Shown here: piece after piece, positions 1 to 8,613 of the stretch
How positions within the stretch are numbered: the first letter of the stretch is position 1
Layout: every line of letters starts with the position of its first letter
From: Pseudarthrobacter oxydans
Lineage (GTDB): Bacteria > Actinomycetota > Actinomycetes > Actinomycetales > Micrococcaceae
DNA: 64,000 nt
Assembly: GCF_034258515.1 (NCBI RefSeq)
Contig: NZ_CP139438.1
Span: 868,001-932,000 of the forward strand
Direction of reading: 5' to 3'
Notes under the pieces: generated by a model
Told to the model about the DNA's origin: nothing
Databases searched by the model: none
The model's input: the letters and a program-made list of their open reading frames with translations, nothing else
Translations under genes and position numbers: made by a program

Positions 1-816
1 CCCCACCCTGTTGGTGCCGAAGAGGCTTTCTTCCAGGCCCGCGCCGGAGTCCTCGGTAGCCACCGTGGCCGGCGGGCTTGCCTTGGAGTCGCGCTGTTCC
101 TTGAGCCGCTCCCAGAAGGAAGCGGCCGTTGCAGTGTCGAAATCGAGCTTGCCGTCCTCGGAGTAGAGATTCTCCCCATGCTGGCGAAGCCAGATGATCA
201 GGTCTGCCTCGTTGCTGCCATATGCTGCGCCGTAGTTCTTGCCGTCTCCGGCGGCGCTGATCTTCGTTGCAGTCTCAATGAAGTCGTCCCACGTCCATGA
301 GGTGTCATCCGGAAGCGGAACGTTTGCTGCCTCGAAAACCTTCGTGTTGGCCATGATGACGTAGGCGTTCCGGCCGGTGCTCAGGCCGTATTGGGCGCCG
401 TCGTACTGGCCCGAGGCCAGGGCTTCCTTGTCGAGTTTGGAGGTATCAATGCCGCTTTGCTTGGACAGATCCAGGAGCGCCCCGCGGCCGCCGTATTCGG
501 CAATGTACTTCTGGTCCATCTGGATCACGTCCGGCGCGTCGTTGGCCGCGGTCTTGGTGGCCAGCTTGTCCCAGTAGCTGCCCCATTCGCCCGGCTCGGA
601 CTCAATCCTGATGTTCGGGTGTTCCGCTTCAAAGGCATCGATGACCTTTTCGGTCTGGGCGTTGAGGTATTCGTTCCCCCACCAGGCGAAGCGCAGGGTT
701 ACTTGCTCATTGCCCTCGGAGCCGGAAGAGGAACCGCAGCCTGTGGCAAGGAGGGAAAGGGCGACGGCTGCTGCGCCGAGCTGGAACCTTCTCCGGCGGA
801 GGGTTGGAATCGTCAT
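1..816 (-). CDS. Sugar ABC transporter substrate-binding lipoprotein (partial)
   Basis: The gene reads leftward from an ATG at 816 and leaves the window, so only the first 272 codons are visible. The N terminus has an arginine-rich region, a hydrophobic stretch and a lipobox ending LLATGC, so the protein should be exported, lipidated and anchored outside the membrane. The following residues (FAWWGNEY, then EAEHPNIRIE and a GRNAYVIMANTKVF segment) are typical of family-1 extracellular solute-binding proteins that deliver oligosaccharides to ABC importers. The permease genes would be expected beyond the left edge. Two LacI-type operators upstream suggest sugar-inducible expression. The exact substrate cannot be read from the sequence. 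Confidence 0.88.
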   Translation of the reverse strand, partial: MTIPTLRRRRFQLGAAAVALSLLATGCGSSSGSEGNEQVTLRFAWWGNEYLNAQTEKVIDAFEAEHPNIRIESEPGEWGSYWDKLATKTAANDAPDVIQMDQKYIAEYGGRGALLDLSKQSGIDTSKLDKEALASGQYDGAQYGLSTGRNAYVIMANTKVFEAANVPLPDDTSWTWDDFIETATKISAAGDGKNYGAAYGSNEADLIIWLRQHGENLYSEDGKLDFDTATAASFWERLKEQRDSKASPPATVATEDSGAGLEESLFGTNRVG

Positions 817-890
817 TGATATGCCTTCCTAATGGCGGGGCGCTTCTCTTGGGTGGACGCTGGCGTCGGGTTGTCGGCAGTGCCGGCCGC

Positions 891-973
891 TGAGAAAACG
901 CTTTCTCATGTCAGTAGTGCGATTCTGCCTGCCTGCCATTGCCCGCGTCAAGCATTTTCGGTAAACGCTTTCC
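891..973 (-). promoter_or_regulatory. Promoter with two LacI-family operators
   Basis: On the minus strand, -35 TTGACG (951-946) and -10 CAGAAT (927-922) are 18 bp apart. They are flanked by two palindromes with the central CG typical of LacI-family operators: TGAGAAAACGCTTTCTCA at 891-908 just downstream of the expected start, and GGTAAACGCTTTCC at 960-973 just upstream of the -35. This geometry suggests repression of the sugar-binding protein gene by a LacI-family protein, possibly with looping. The regulator is not identified. Confidence 0.65.
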
Positions 974-1094
974 GTCAGGTCAAGGCCTGATCCGCCTGGC
1001 GGCCCGGGTAGGGCGCGTGTGCGGCGGAGGTACGGTACGGCATCGTACGGTGGCAAAGGCCCGGTTTGTCCTGCCGGTCTGGGAGGATGGACCG

Positions 1095-2069
1095 GTGACA
1101 ATTACTGCAGCGGCCGACGGTTCGGCCTTGGGAAACCCCGGTCCGGCCGGCTGGGCCTGGTACGTGAACGACGATTGCTGGCGCGCCGGAGGATGGCCCC
1201 ACGGGACGAACAACCAAGGCGAGCTGATGGCGGTCCTGGATCTGTTGCGGGCCACGGCCCACCTTCCCCAGGAGGACCTGCACATCCTCTGCGACAGCCA
1301 GTACGTCATCAATTCGATCACCAAGTGGATGCCGGGATGGAAACGCAAAGGCTGGCGCAAGGCCGACGGCAAGCCGGTCCTCAACGTGGATTTGCTCAAG
1401 GAGCTGGACCGGGAGCTCGCCGGCCGGAAGTACACCTTCGAATGGGTCAAGGGGCATGCCGGGCATGACTTGAACGAAGCCGCGGACGAGCGCGCCAGGG
1501 CGGCCGCGACCGCCTACCAGCAGGGGGTGGCTGCCCGGTCCGGGCCCGGTTTCCCTGGCGCCCACCACGCCCACCATCCGCCGGCGGCCAAGGATACGCC
1601 GGAGGCCGCCCCCCGTGCACCCCGGGAAGCCGCGACCTTGCCAGGAGCCTACGAGGAGCCGGACCTGTTCAGCCAGCTGGACAACGGCGCTTTCGGCGGA
1701 CCGGACGCCGCTGCCCAGCCAGGTGCCGCCGTGCCGGAGGCCTTGGTGGAGGAACTGGAGCGCGAGCTGCTGGGCCCCCTGGTGCGGGGGGACATCGGCC
1801 GGACGGCTGTCCTGCTGCACCCCGATTTCATGGAGATCGGAAGCTCGGGCAGGGTGTGGACCCGGGACGCCATGATGATGGCGCTCGAGGAGGACCCGGG
1901 CGAGCGGACAGACATTGAGATACTTGGCGCGGACCGTATTGGCGCTGACGCGGTCCTGCTGACGTACCGCAGCTACGCGCGCTCCGGCACCACGCTCAGA
2001 AGCTCACTGTGGGTGCTGGACGGCGGCCGCTGGCGGCTGCGGTTCCACCAAGGTACTCCCGAGGCTTAG
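1095..2069 (+). CDS. Ribonuclease HI fused to a C-terminal NTF2/DUF4440-like domain
   Basis: A 324-residue protein. Residues 1-140 are RNase HI, which cuts the RNA strand of RNA/DNA hybrids. All four catalytic acids are at the expected spacing: D8 (AADGS), E43 (NNQGEL), D67 (CDSQY) and D131 (NEAADER), with H121 as the usual catalytic histidine. A low-complexity Pro/Ala linker (about 145-210) joins a C-terminal domain of about 110 residues resembling DUF4440/SnoaL folds (FMEIGSSGRVWTRDAM, then LLTYRSYARSG and SSLWVLDGGRWRLRFHQG). The GTG at 1095 was chosen because GGGAGG lies 8 bases upstream and the domain starts immediately; the frame stays open upstream to 939. The role of the extra domain is unknown. 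Confidence 0.85.
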   Translation: MTITAAADGSALGNPGPAGWAWYVNDDCWRAGGWPHGTNNQGELMAVLDLLRATAHLPQEDLHILCDSQYVINSITKWMPGWKRKGWRKADGKPVLNVDLLKELDRELAGRKYTFEWVKGHAGHDLNEAADERARAAATAYQQGVAARSGPGFPGAHHAHHPPAAKDTPEAAPRAPREAATLPGAYEEPDLFSQLDNGAFGGPDAAAQPGAAVPEALVEELERELLGPLVRGDIGRTAVLLHPDFMEIGSSGRVWTRDAMMMALEEDPGERTDIEILGADRIGADAVLLTYRSYARSGTTLRSSLWVLDGGRWRLRFHQGTPEA

Positions 2070-2092
2070 CCGGCTCCTGGGTATCTACCCGG

Positions 2093-2380
2093 TCAGCTGA
2101 ACCGCTGCGTGTTGCCCTGTTCCGCCTGTGCGTAGGTGGCAGCCGCGGAGGCAAGCGCCGTGTTGATGGACGCCAACGAGGCCTCCACGCGTCCCTGCGT
2201 GATGGTCCATTCCGTGATGAGCGCCTGGAAATTCGTGGCGGCGGTGCCCCGCCATGACCCCTGGAGCTCGTCCAGCCCGCGTTTCATTGCCTGGACGTCC
2301 GCGCTGATCCTGTCCACTGTCGCCTGGACACTGGCGGACTTCAGCTGAAGGAGTTCGGTGTCGACGGAAATGATGCTCAT
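2093..2380 (-). CDS. WXG100 family (ESAT-6-like) protein
   Basis: A 95-residue helical-hairpin protein with the diagnostic W-x-G turn (SWRG, W43) between two predicted helices, the usual length and architecture of WXG100 proteins. Such proteins are substrates of type VII (ESX/Yuk) secretion, usually exported as dimers. A GAAAGG ribosome-binding site lies 8 bases before the ATG at 2380. No EssC/EccC ATPase, second WXG100 gene or LXG toxin is visible nearby, so it looks like an orphan here. Family assignment is firm; export and partner are inferred. Confidence 0.85.
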   Translation of the reverse strand: MSIISVDTELLQLKSASVQATVDRISADVQAMKRGLDELQGSWRGTAATNFQALITEWTITQGRVEASLASINTALASAAATYAQAEQGNTQRFS

Positions 2381-2475
2381 GGCCGTGCCTTTCGCTGTGG
2401 GGGCAGCTTTCGCCTGCGGGGCCCGGCTGGTCCGGACCGCTGATAACGAGCGTAGGGAGCAGGCCCCTGGAGCCG

Positions 2476-3978
2476 CTACGGTCCGGCGCTATATGTGGAC
2501 AACCCCGCCGTCGCTGCCTGTTCCGCCTCGGCAGCTGCCCCGGTATTCAGCGCGTCATCACGGTGCGGAAGGCTGACCACCAAGGTCGCGCCGCCGCCGT
2601 CGGTATTTTCCACCCGGACGGAACCGCCGTGGGACCCTACAATTGCGGCCACAATGGCCAGGCCGAGTCCGCTTCCGCCCGTTTCCCTGGTCCGTGAGGT
2701 GTCCGCCCGGTAGAAGCGCTCAAAGACCTTGGAGGCGTCCTCTTCGGAGATGCCGGGTCCATGGTCGCGCACTTCAATGACCGAGCGCAGCTGTCCGTCC
2801 TCCCTGGCGCGCACCCCCACCGCCAGTTCGATCGGGCTGCCCTCCGGCGTGTAACGCAGGGCATTGCCCACGAGGTTCCCCACCACCTGTCGGAGTTTGG
2901 CTTCGTCCCCCAGCACCGGGGCAGCCGCGGCAGGTCCGCCGTCGAGCCCGGTCAGCGAAATCGCCCGCGAGCGGTCGCTGGCCTGCGTGTCCACCACGGC
3001 GTCATGGGCGAGCAGCTGGAGGTCCACGGGCTTCTGCTGCAGCGGCCGCTGCTCGTCGAGGCGGGCCAGCAGGAGAAGGTCTTCGACCATTGAGCCCATG
3101 CGCTTGGCTTCGCTTTCAATCCTTCCCATGGCTGTGGCCACGTCTTCCTCGGTGGTCAGTGCGCCGTGCCGGTACAGCTCAGAGAAGCCACGGATGGTGA
3201 CAAGCGGGGTCCGCAGTTCGTGGGAGGCGTCAGCGGCGAACCGCCGCATCCTCGCCTCCGAGGCCGTACGTGCCGCGAAGGCCGTCTCAATGTGGGCCAG
3301 CATGGCATTAAGCGACCTGCTGAGCCGTCCCAGTTCAGTGCCGGGATTTTCGACGTCGACACGGCGGGAAAGGTCACCGGCGGCAATGGCCGCCGCCGTC
3401 TTTTCCACCCGGGCCAGCGGGCGGAAGGAGCGGGACACGGTCCAGCTCGCGATCAGGGAGGCCAGCAGCAGGGTCAGCAGGCCCACCCCGGTCACCACCA
3501 GGGAGGCATGTTTGAGGACATCGTCCACGCTCTGCAGGGGCAGCCCGATGACCACCACAGCGGTGGTCTGGTTGTTCTGCACCGGCACGGCCACCACCCG
3601 CCAGTTCTGCCCGTCCGTACCGCGCACCTGATAGGGAACGGCGCCGCGTTCCTGCGCCTGCTGCACCGTGACGGAGCTGATGTCCGGACGGCTCTCAGGG
3701 TCGCCGCCGAACGGATACGGCTCCTCGCCTGGCGCGAAGAGAATAAGTGAGTAGTCAGTGGGAACCATCGGGTTGGGCGCCTGAAGCGGGGTGAAGGACC
3801 GCTGCTGCCGGGCCAGGTCTACCGCCGCGGTGAGTTTGTCATCCACCTGTGCCTGCAGGTAGCTGTGGAGCAGGGCCAGCGTTCCCGCTCCGGTCACCGT
3901 CAGGGCAACTATCAGCAGCGCCATGATCATGGCCACCAGTTGCGTCCTCAGCGAGGCCGACTTCCATCGCTGCAGCAA
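2476..3978 (-). CDS. Two-component sensor histidine kinase
   Basis: A 500-residue membrane kinase. Domains in order: TM1 (about 13-37), an extracytoplasmic sensor region (40-155), TM2 (about 157-180), HAMP (181-235), HisKA with phospho-acceptor H253 (ASHELRTPL), and a C-terminal HATPase_c with N, D-x-G-x-G (DHGPGI) and G-x-G (GGSGLGLAI) boxes. The start is a TTG two bases after the upstream regulator's stop, consistent with translational coupling. It should phosphorylate the response regulator encoded immediately upstream in the same operon. The stimulus is unknown. Confidence 0.92.
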   Translation of the reverse strand: MLQRWKSASLRTQLVAMIMALLIVALTVTGAGTLALLHSYLQAQVDDKLTAAVDLARQQRSFTPLQAPNPMVPTDYSLILFAPGEEPYPFGGDPESRPDISSVTVQQAQERGAVPYQVRGTDGQNWRVVAVPVQNNQTTAVVVIGLPLQSVDDVLKHASLVVTGVGLLTLLLASLIASWTVSRSFRPLARVEKTAAAIAAGDLSRRVDVENPGTELGRLSRSLNAMLAHIETAFAARTASEARMRRFAADASHELRTPLVTIRGFSELYRHGALTTEEDVATAMGRIESEAKRMGSMVEDLLLLARLDEQRPLQQKPVDLQLLAHDAVVDTQASDRSRAISLTGLDGGPAAAAPVLGDEAKLRQVVGNLVGNALRYTPEGSPIELAVGVRAREDGQLRSVIEVRDHGPGISEEDASKVFERFYRADTSRTRETGGSGLGLAIVAAIVGSHGGSVRVENTDGGGATLVVSLPHRDDALNTGAAAEAEQAATAGLSTYSAGP

Positions 3979-3980
3979 GG

Positions 3981-4691
3981 TCAGCGCTTTTCAGCCGTCC
4001 GAAGCACGTAGCCCACACCGCGCTTGGTCTGGATCAGGGCGGGAGCGTCGGGATCGATGTCCACCTTGCGGCGCAGGTAGGAGATGTACGACTCCACGAT
4101 GGAGGCATCACCGTTGAAGTTGTATTCCCATACGTGGTCCAGGATCTGGGACTTGGACAGCACCCGGTTGGGGTTGAGCATGAGGTACCGGAGCAGCTTG
4201 AACTCGGTGGGGGAGAGCTCGATCACCGTGCCGCCGCGCCGCACTTCGTGGGCGTCGTCGTCGAGCTCCAGGTCGTCGACGCGGATGACGGCGTCGTCAT
4301 CCAGCAGCGGCTGCGTCCGGCGCAGGACGGCGCGGATACGGGCCACCACCTCGTCAAGGCTGAACGGCTTGGTGACGTAGTCATCCCCGCCGACGGTGAG
4401 GCCTGTGACCTTGTCCTCGGTATCGTCCTTCGCGGTCAGGAACAGTACCGGGAAGTGCTTGCCCGAGGCCCGGAGGCGGCGGGTGACGGTGAAGCCGTCC
4501 ATGTCCGGAAGCATGACATCCAGCACGGCCAGGTCCGGGGCATGGGTTTCGGCAGCCGCCAGGGCGTCCCGGCCGTTCGCGGCCGAGACAACCTCGAAGC
4601 CGGCAAACCTTAGCGAGGTGGACAGCAGCTCGCGGATGTTGGGTTCATCGTCAACAACAAGGAGCTTTGCCTCGGGACCGTTCTTGTTCAT
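3981..4691 (-). CDS. OmpR/PhoB-family response regulator
   Basis: A 236-residue regulator. The receiver domain (9-125) has the acidic pair D14/D15, phospho-acceptor D58 (LDVMLPD), the conserved T/A region LFLTAKD and K in YVTKPFS. The C-terminal half is a winged-helix DNA-binding domain (LSPTEFKLLRYL to YLRRKVD). The sequence is closest in character to the PhoP/TrcR group of actinobacteria. The ATG at 4691 starts directly at the receiver domain; the frame is open to an upstream ATG at 4748, which would add 19 residues, and neither start has an ideal ribosome-binding site. It forms an operon with the downstream histidine kinase. Confidence 0.9.
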   Translation of the reverse strand: MNKNGPEAKLLVVDDEPNIRELLSTSLRFAGFEVVSAANGRDALAAAETHAPDLAVLDVMLPDMDGFTVTRRLRASGKHFPVLFLTAKDDTEDKVTGLTVGGDDYVTKPFSLDEVVARIRAVLRRTQPLLDDDAVIRVDDLELDDDAHEVRRGGTVIELSPTEFKLLRYLMLNPNRVLSKSQILDHVWEYNFNGDASIVESYISYLRRKVDIDPDAPALIQTKRGVGYVLRTAEKR

Positions 4692-4784
4692 GCTCCCATT
4701 CTGCTCCCAGAGTCTGTGAGTTTTCTGGATGCATGGTGAATGTTGCATGGGCGTCCGCGGCGCGCAGTAAAGTTGGTGGCGCCG

Positions 4785-4820
4785 CCAGGGTCCCCTGCAC
4801 GGGAGTGCGGAGGACCCTGG
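4785..4820 (-). terminator. Hairpin downstream of the SpaA-like gene
   Basis: Perfect 9-bp arms CCAGGGTCC (4785-4793) and GGACCCTGG (4812-4820), with an inner GCAC/GTGC stem. The hairpin lies between the stop of the SpaA-like gene and the start of the response regulator. There is no clear T-run on the minus strand, so it may be a weak or Rho-assisted terminator. Confidence 0.4.
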
Positions 4821-4828
4821 CTTTGGGA

Positions 4829-4844
4829 ATCACTTCAAAGTGAT
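4829..4844. repeat. Short palindrome, possible operator
   Basis: ATCACTT (4829-4835) and AAGTGAT (4838-4844) form a perfect inverted repeat with a two-base spacer, just beyond the stop of the SpaA-like gene and upstream of the two-component operon. It could be a regulator site or part of the 3' end. No assignment is possible. Confidence 0.3.
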
Positions 4845-4872
4845 CAGCTGGTCAGGTGCCAGATTTCCCTGT

Positions 4873-6243
4873 CTACTGCGGGATGTCCACATTCGCGGGG
4901 TGACCGCCGTAGCTCTTGTCGTCATACGCAGCGCCGCCCAGGCTGCAAAGCTGGGCGGCCGTGGTGCCTGAGGGAGCCGTGGCCAGCGAGTCCTTGTTGA
5001 CGCCATCAACCGTGACCTGGCTTGAGTACAGCGAGTTGTCGGCTTCCTTGCAGACGAGCACGATGATCTTGAAGTCGCGCGGGTCTACAAAGGTCAGGCT
5101 GACGTTCGTGCCCCCCACGACGGTCACTGCTTGGGGCACTGCCGTGTCGTGCCCCGTTGGTGTGGTGGTCTCAACTACCCAGTAATTGCCTTGGAGAACC
5201 TGGCTGAACGAGCACTTGCCGTCGGCGCCGGTGGTGCAGGTTGTGGCGGGGGTTACGGCCAGGTCTGTTGCCGGATCAAAGGTTCCGCCGACAGGTGCGG
5301 CATCGTTGTAGAGCGTGAAGACGGCACCGGCCAGTGGGGAGGCCGGCGAGTCGTCGTCGGTCTTCAGCACGTTAATGTCGGCGCACTTGGACGTGGCGAC
5401 GGATATCGGGGCGATGAAGTCCTTCAGAGCCGCTGTAAATGAATCTGAGGAGCGGCTCTTCAAGTACGCACTGCTGAACGGCAGGCAAGGGTCCGTGCCG
5501 ACGATACCGGCAGCGGTCAGGTTGATGGCTGCTTCGCCGAAGGTCCGGACACTCAGATCTCTCGGAGCGTTGGGTGCGATGGGGTCCGTAACCACAGCGG
5601 TGTTGATTGAACCCTCGAAAGTTCCGGTCAATGGCTGGACTTTGCCCCAGCAGGGGGTCGCGTTGGCTGCCTCGCAGAGCGTCCGGGCACCGGTGGTGAT
5701 CCACCGGTGGAATCCAAGAATCGGATTCACGCCGCCTTGGGACAGGTCATATTTGATCAGGACATCGCCGGCCGTACGGACGGGGGTCACACCGTTGGAG
5801 GACAGCACAGACGACTGGTTGAATTCGAAGTCCATGTTGGTAGTGCCATTTGGTTCCTGGACCCGCTCCCACGCGAGGTATGCGTACGTGCTGCCGTTGG
5901 ATTCTTCCACGAACTTGGCGTAGAAGCGTGTCAGGTCGCTCTTGTTGTTGGGGATGGATCCGTCGACGACGGACGGTACTGCGGTGTCTTCCTTCGTGCC
6001 TGTACCGAATGAATTGTCTGTCTGGCCGGTTGGAAGATCGAGACCGCAACCACCGGTCAACGTTGAACAATCAATGCCGATGTTCGCCCAGTCTTTGATG
6101 TCGCCTGTGTCGACGACCAGGTTGCCGTCCTGAGCGTTTAGTTGGGCTCCGGAGAGCGTGGCCTGAGCCGACGTGACTCCGGTAAGGATCAAAGCCAGAC
6201 AAGCCATGCCTGCGCCCAAGCGGGCGCGCGTTATATTCTCCAT
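4873..6243 (-). CDS. Secreted protein with a SpaA-like prealbumin-fold domain
   Basis: A 456-residue exported protein. A Sec signal peptide is visible (ITRARLGAG followed by a hydrophobic core and TSAQA). Residues of about 25-285 form a conserved but unnamed ectodomain rich in Asn/Thr/Ser, with paired cysteines. Residues of about 300-390 match a SpaA-like (Cna-B type) domain: DINVLKTDDDSPASPLAGAVFT, split here as DINVLKTDDD and LAGAVFTLY, then CSFSQVLQGNYWVVETTTP. No LPXTG motif or C-terminal membrane anchor is present; the protein ends NVDIPQ, suggesting release or non-covalent wall binding. The start at 6243 was chosen for the signal peptide; the open frame extends upstream to 6525 without sensible protein. 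Confidence 0.78.
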   Translation of the reverse strand: MENITRARLGAGMACLALILTGVTSAQATLSGAQLNAQDGNLVVDTGDIKDWANIGIDCSTLTGGCGLDLPTGQTDNSFGTGTKEDTAVPSVVDGSIPNNKSDLTRFYAKFVEESNGSTYAYLAWERVQEPNGTTNMDFEFNQSSVLSSNGVTPVRTAGDVLIKYDLSQGGVNPILGFHRWITTGARTLCEAANATPCWGKVQPLTGTFEGSINTAVVTDPIAPNAPRDLSVRTFGEAAINLTAAGIVGTDPCLPFSSAYLKSRSSDSFTAALKDFIAPISVATSKCADINVLKTDDDSPASPLAGAVFTLYNDAAPVGGTFDPATDLAVTPATTCTTGADGKCSFSQVLQGNYWVVETTTPTGHDTAVPQAVTVVGGTNVSLTFVDPRDFKIIVLVCKEADNSLYSSQVTVDGVNKDSLATAPSGTTAAQLCSLGGAAYDDKSYGGHPANVDIPQ

Positions 6244-6944
6244 TGAATTACTCACTTCTGGGAGTGGCGGATGGTGTGACGGTCGGCGCGGACCTGTGGT
6301 CCGGCACCGGGAGGTCCCCCAGCATCCCTCTCCAAGAATCTGATCGGATGGCGCCCGCGCGTCGGGTGCCCGCCGGCTACTCCGGTGGTCGCGTCTTTGC
6401 GGCACGGAGCGGGCAGGCAGCACGGAGCCAAGTGTTATAGCTTGGGGGTGCGCGGGTGGATCGGCTGGGGCGACTGCGCATGCACGCGTCCTCATACACG
6501 GGGAAAGCCATGAGGCTTCGCCCATCCTGATCTGAGTTCAGGACCTTTTACCAATGTGTAACCCAGCGCTCTGAGCGTAGCCCGGGGATAACGGGATGAC
6601 AACGTCCGGAAGAGATATTGACCAAATATTGCCCGAGGGTTCATCAAAGCTGACATGCGGCTCCACGCTGCGATCCCGTCCATGGAGGCGGGCACCTACC
6701 TGTGCGAGCCGTTGGGGACCGCGAGGTTCTCGGTCTAGCCGGTGAACACGTCCGTGGCGGTCAGGGTCCCGGGCGAACTCCCCCGCGGGCACGCCTTCCA
6801 TTACCGCTACGCCCTCGCCGCAGCGAAGACACGGGCATATTGGAAGCAGAAACCACGGGCATCGGAAGCATTCAGCCACGCGAGCCGGTGCGGCACGGAC
6901 AACACGTTTGCGGGCATCCCGTGACATACCCGGTAGGTGGCGAC
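6244..6944. other. Gene-free stretch of about 700 bp
   Basis: No open frame here has a recognisable domain or a good start signal. Minus-strand frames at 6492-6695 and 6538-6927 and short plus-strand frames look random. The left part should hold the promoter of the SpaA-like gene; a TATAAC box on the minus strand (6439-6434) lies inside the inverted repeat CCAAG/CTTGG (6429-6445), but no convincing -35 was found. The rest may be degraded coding sequence. Confidence 0.4.
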
Positions 6945-8600
6945 TTAGGCCCCGGCGGGATTCTGTTCCACATCCTTGGCATCCATGATCCGGTAGGCAT
7001 AGCCCTGTTCCGCCAGGAACCGCTGGCGCTTCGCCGCGAATTCCTGGTCCAGGGTGTCCCGGGCAACGAGCGAATAGAAACGCGCCGCCCTGCCGTCCTT
7101 CTTGGGCCGCAGGAGCCGGCCCAGGCGCTGCGCCTCCTCCTGCCGCGAGCCGAACGAACCCGATACCTGGATGGCCACCGATGCTTCCGGAAGGTCGATG
7201 GAGAAGTTGGCCACCTTGGAAACCACGAGCGTCTGGATGTCCCCGGCCCGGAAGTCGTCAAAAAGCTTCTGGCGTACCTTCACGGAGGTGTCGCCCTTGA
7301 TCACCGGCGCCTGCAGGCGCTCGCCGAGGTCATCGAGCTGGTCGATGTACTGGCCGATGACCAGCAGCTGTTCACCGGCATGCCGGGCCACCAGCTGTTC
7401 CACTACGTGCGTCTTGGACTCGGAGGTGGCGCAAAGCCGGTACTTGTCCGCATCATCGGCCATGGCATAGGCAACCCGTTCGTCCTTGGGCAGGTCGACC
7501 CGGACTTCCACACAGTCTGCCGGCGCGATGTAGCCCTGGGACTCAATGTCCTTCCAGGGGGCGTCGTACCGCTTGGGCCCGATAAGGCTGAACACCTCGC
7601 CCTCGCGGCCGTCCTCGCGCACCAGGGTTGCGGTAAGGCCCAGCCGGCGCCGTGCCTGGAGGTCGGCGGTCATCCGGAAAATCGGTGCCGGCAGCAGGTG
7701 CACCTCGTCGTAAATGATCAGTCCCCAGTCGTGGCCGTCCACAAGCTCCAGGTGCGGGTACAGGCCGCCGCGTTTGGTGGTCAGCACCTGGTACGTGGCG
7801 ATGGTCACCGGCCGGACTTCCTTGACCGCTCCTGAGTATTCGCCGATCTCGTCCGCGGTGAGGGACGTGCGCTTGAGCAGCTCGTCCTTCCATTGCCTGG
7901 CGGCTACCGTGTTCGTGACCAGGATCAGGGTTGTGGTGGAGCCGGTAGCCATTGCCGCGGCGCCCACCAGGGTCTTCCCGGCTCCGCAGGGAAGCACCAC
8001 CACGCCGCTTCCCCCCGACCAGAAGTTGTCGCTCGCCATCTGCTGGTACGGCCGCAGCTTCCAGCCATCCTCGTTGAGCGCGATCAGGTGCGGGGTACCG
8101 TCCACATACCCGGCCAGGTCCTCCGCCGGCCAGCCGATCTTCAGCAGGAGCTGCTTGAGCTGCCCCCGCTGGGAGGCGTGCACCACAACGGTTTCACCGT
8201 CGATCCGGGGCCCCAGCAGGGGCTGGATCTTCTTGGCCCGGATCACTTCCTCCAGGACGGGGTAGTCGTCCGTCCGCATGACCAGGCCGTGCTGCGGGTC
8301 CTTCTCCAGGCGCAGCCGCCCGTACCTGGACATGGTTTCTTCAACGTCGATCAGCAGCGAATGCGGAACCGGGAAGCGCGAGTACTTCAGCAGCGTGTCC
8401 AGCATCTTTTCCGCATCCAGCCCGGCGGCGCGGGCGTTCCAGAGCCCCAGCGGTGTCAGCCGGTAACTGTGCATGTGCTCCGGTGCCCGTTCCAGCTCGG
8501 CGAAGGGCGCGATGGCATGACGGGCTTCAGTTGCCAGTTCATGGTCCACCTCAAGCAGGATGGTTTTGTCACTCTGGACAATCAGGGGTCCGTCGTTCAC
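6945..8600 (-). CDS. XPB/Ercc3-type DNA repair helicase
   Basis: A 551-residue superfamily-2 helicase. Walker A is PCGAGKT (204-210) and the Walker B box is DEVH (298-301), followed by motif III (LGLTATLVRED), a RED-like segment and the C-terminal helicase motif ending in SGSFGSRQEEAQRLGRLLRP. This matches the bacterial XPB family, 3'-5' helicases implicated in DNA repair. The GTG at 8600 was chosen because AAGGA lies 9 bases upstream and the conserved domain starts there; the frame is open to 8696 but overlaps the upstream gene. It lies 13 bp downstream of its usual actinobacterial partner gene, so they are probably co-transcribed. Confidence 0.9.
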   Translation of the reverse strand: MNDGPLIVQSDKTILLEVDHELATEARHAIAPFAELERAPEHMHSYRLTPLGLWNARAAGLDAEKMLDTLLKYSRFPVPHSLLIDVEETMSRYGRLRLEKDPQHGLVMRTDDYPVLEEVIRAKKIQPLLGPRIDGETVVVHASQRGQLKQLLLKIGWPAEDLAGYVDGTPHLIALNEDGWKLRPYQQMASDNFWSGGSGVVVLPCGAGKTLVGAAAMATGSTTTLILVTNTVAARQWKDELLKRTSLTADEIGEYSGAVKEVRPVTIATYQVLTTKRGGLYPHLELVDGHDWGLIIYDEVHLLPAPIFRMTADLQARRRLGLTATLVREDGREGEVFSLIGPKRYDAPWKDIESQGYIAPADCVEVRVDLPKDERVAYAMADDADKYRLCATSESKTHVVEQLVARHAGEQLLVIGQYIDQLDDLGERLQAPVIKGDTSVKVRQKLFDDFRAGDIQTLVVSKVANFSIDLPEASVAIQVSGSFGSRQEEAQRLGRLLRPKKDGRAARFYSLVARDTLDQEFAAKRQRFLAEQGYAYRIMDAKDVEQNPAGA

Positions 8601-8613
8601 GCAGGGAAATCCT

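Noticed and set aside
6702-7835. Plus-strand frame of 377 codons near the gene-free stretch
   Set aside because: Most of it is antisense to the XPB helicase, and it has no domain or start signal.
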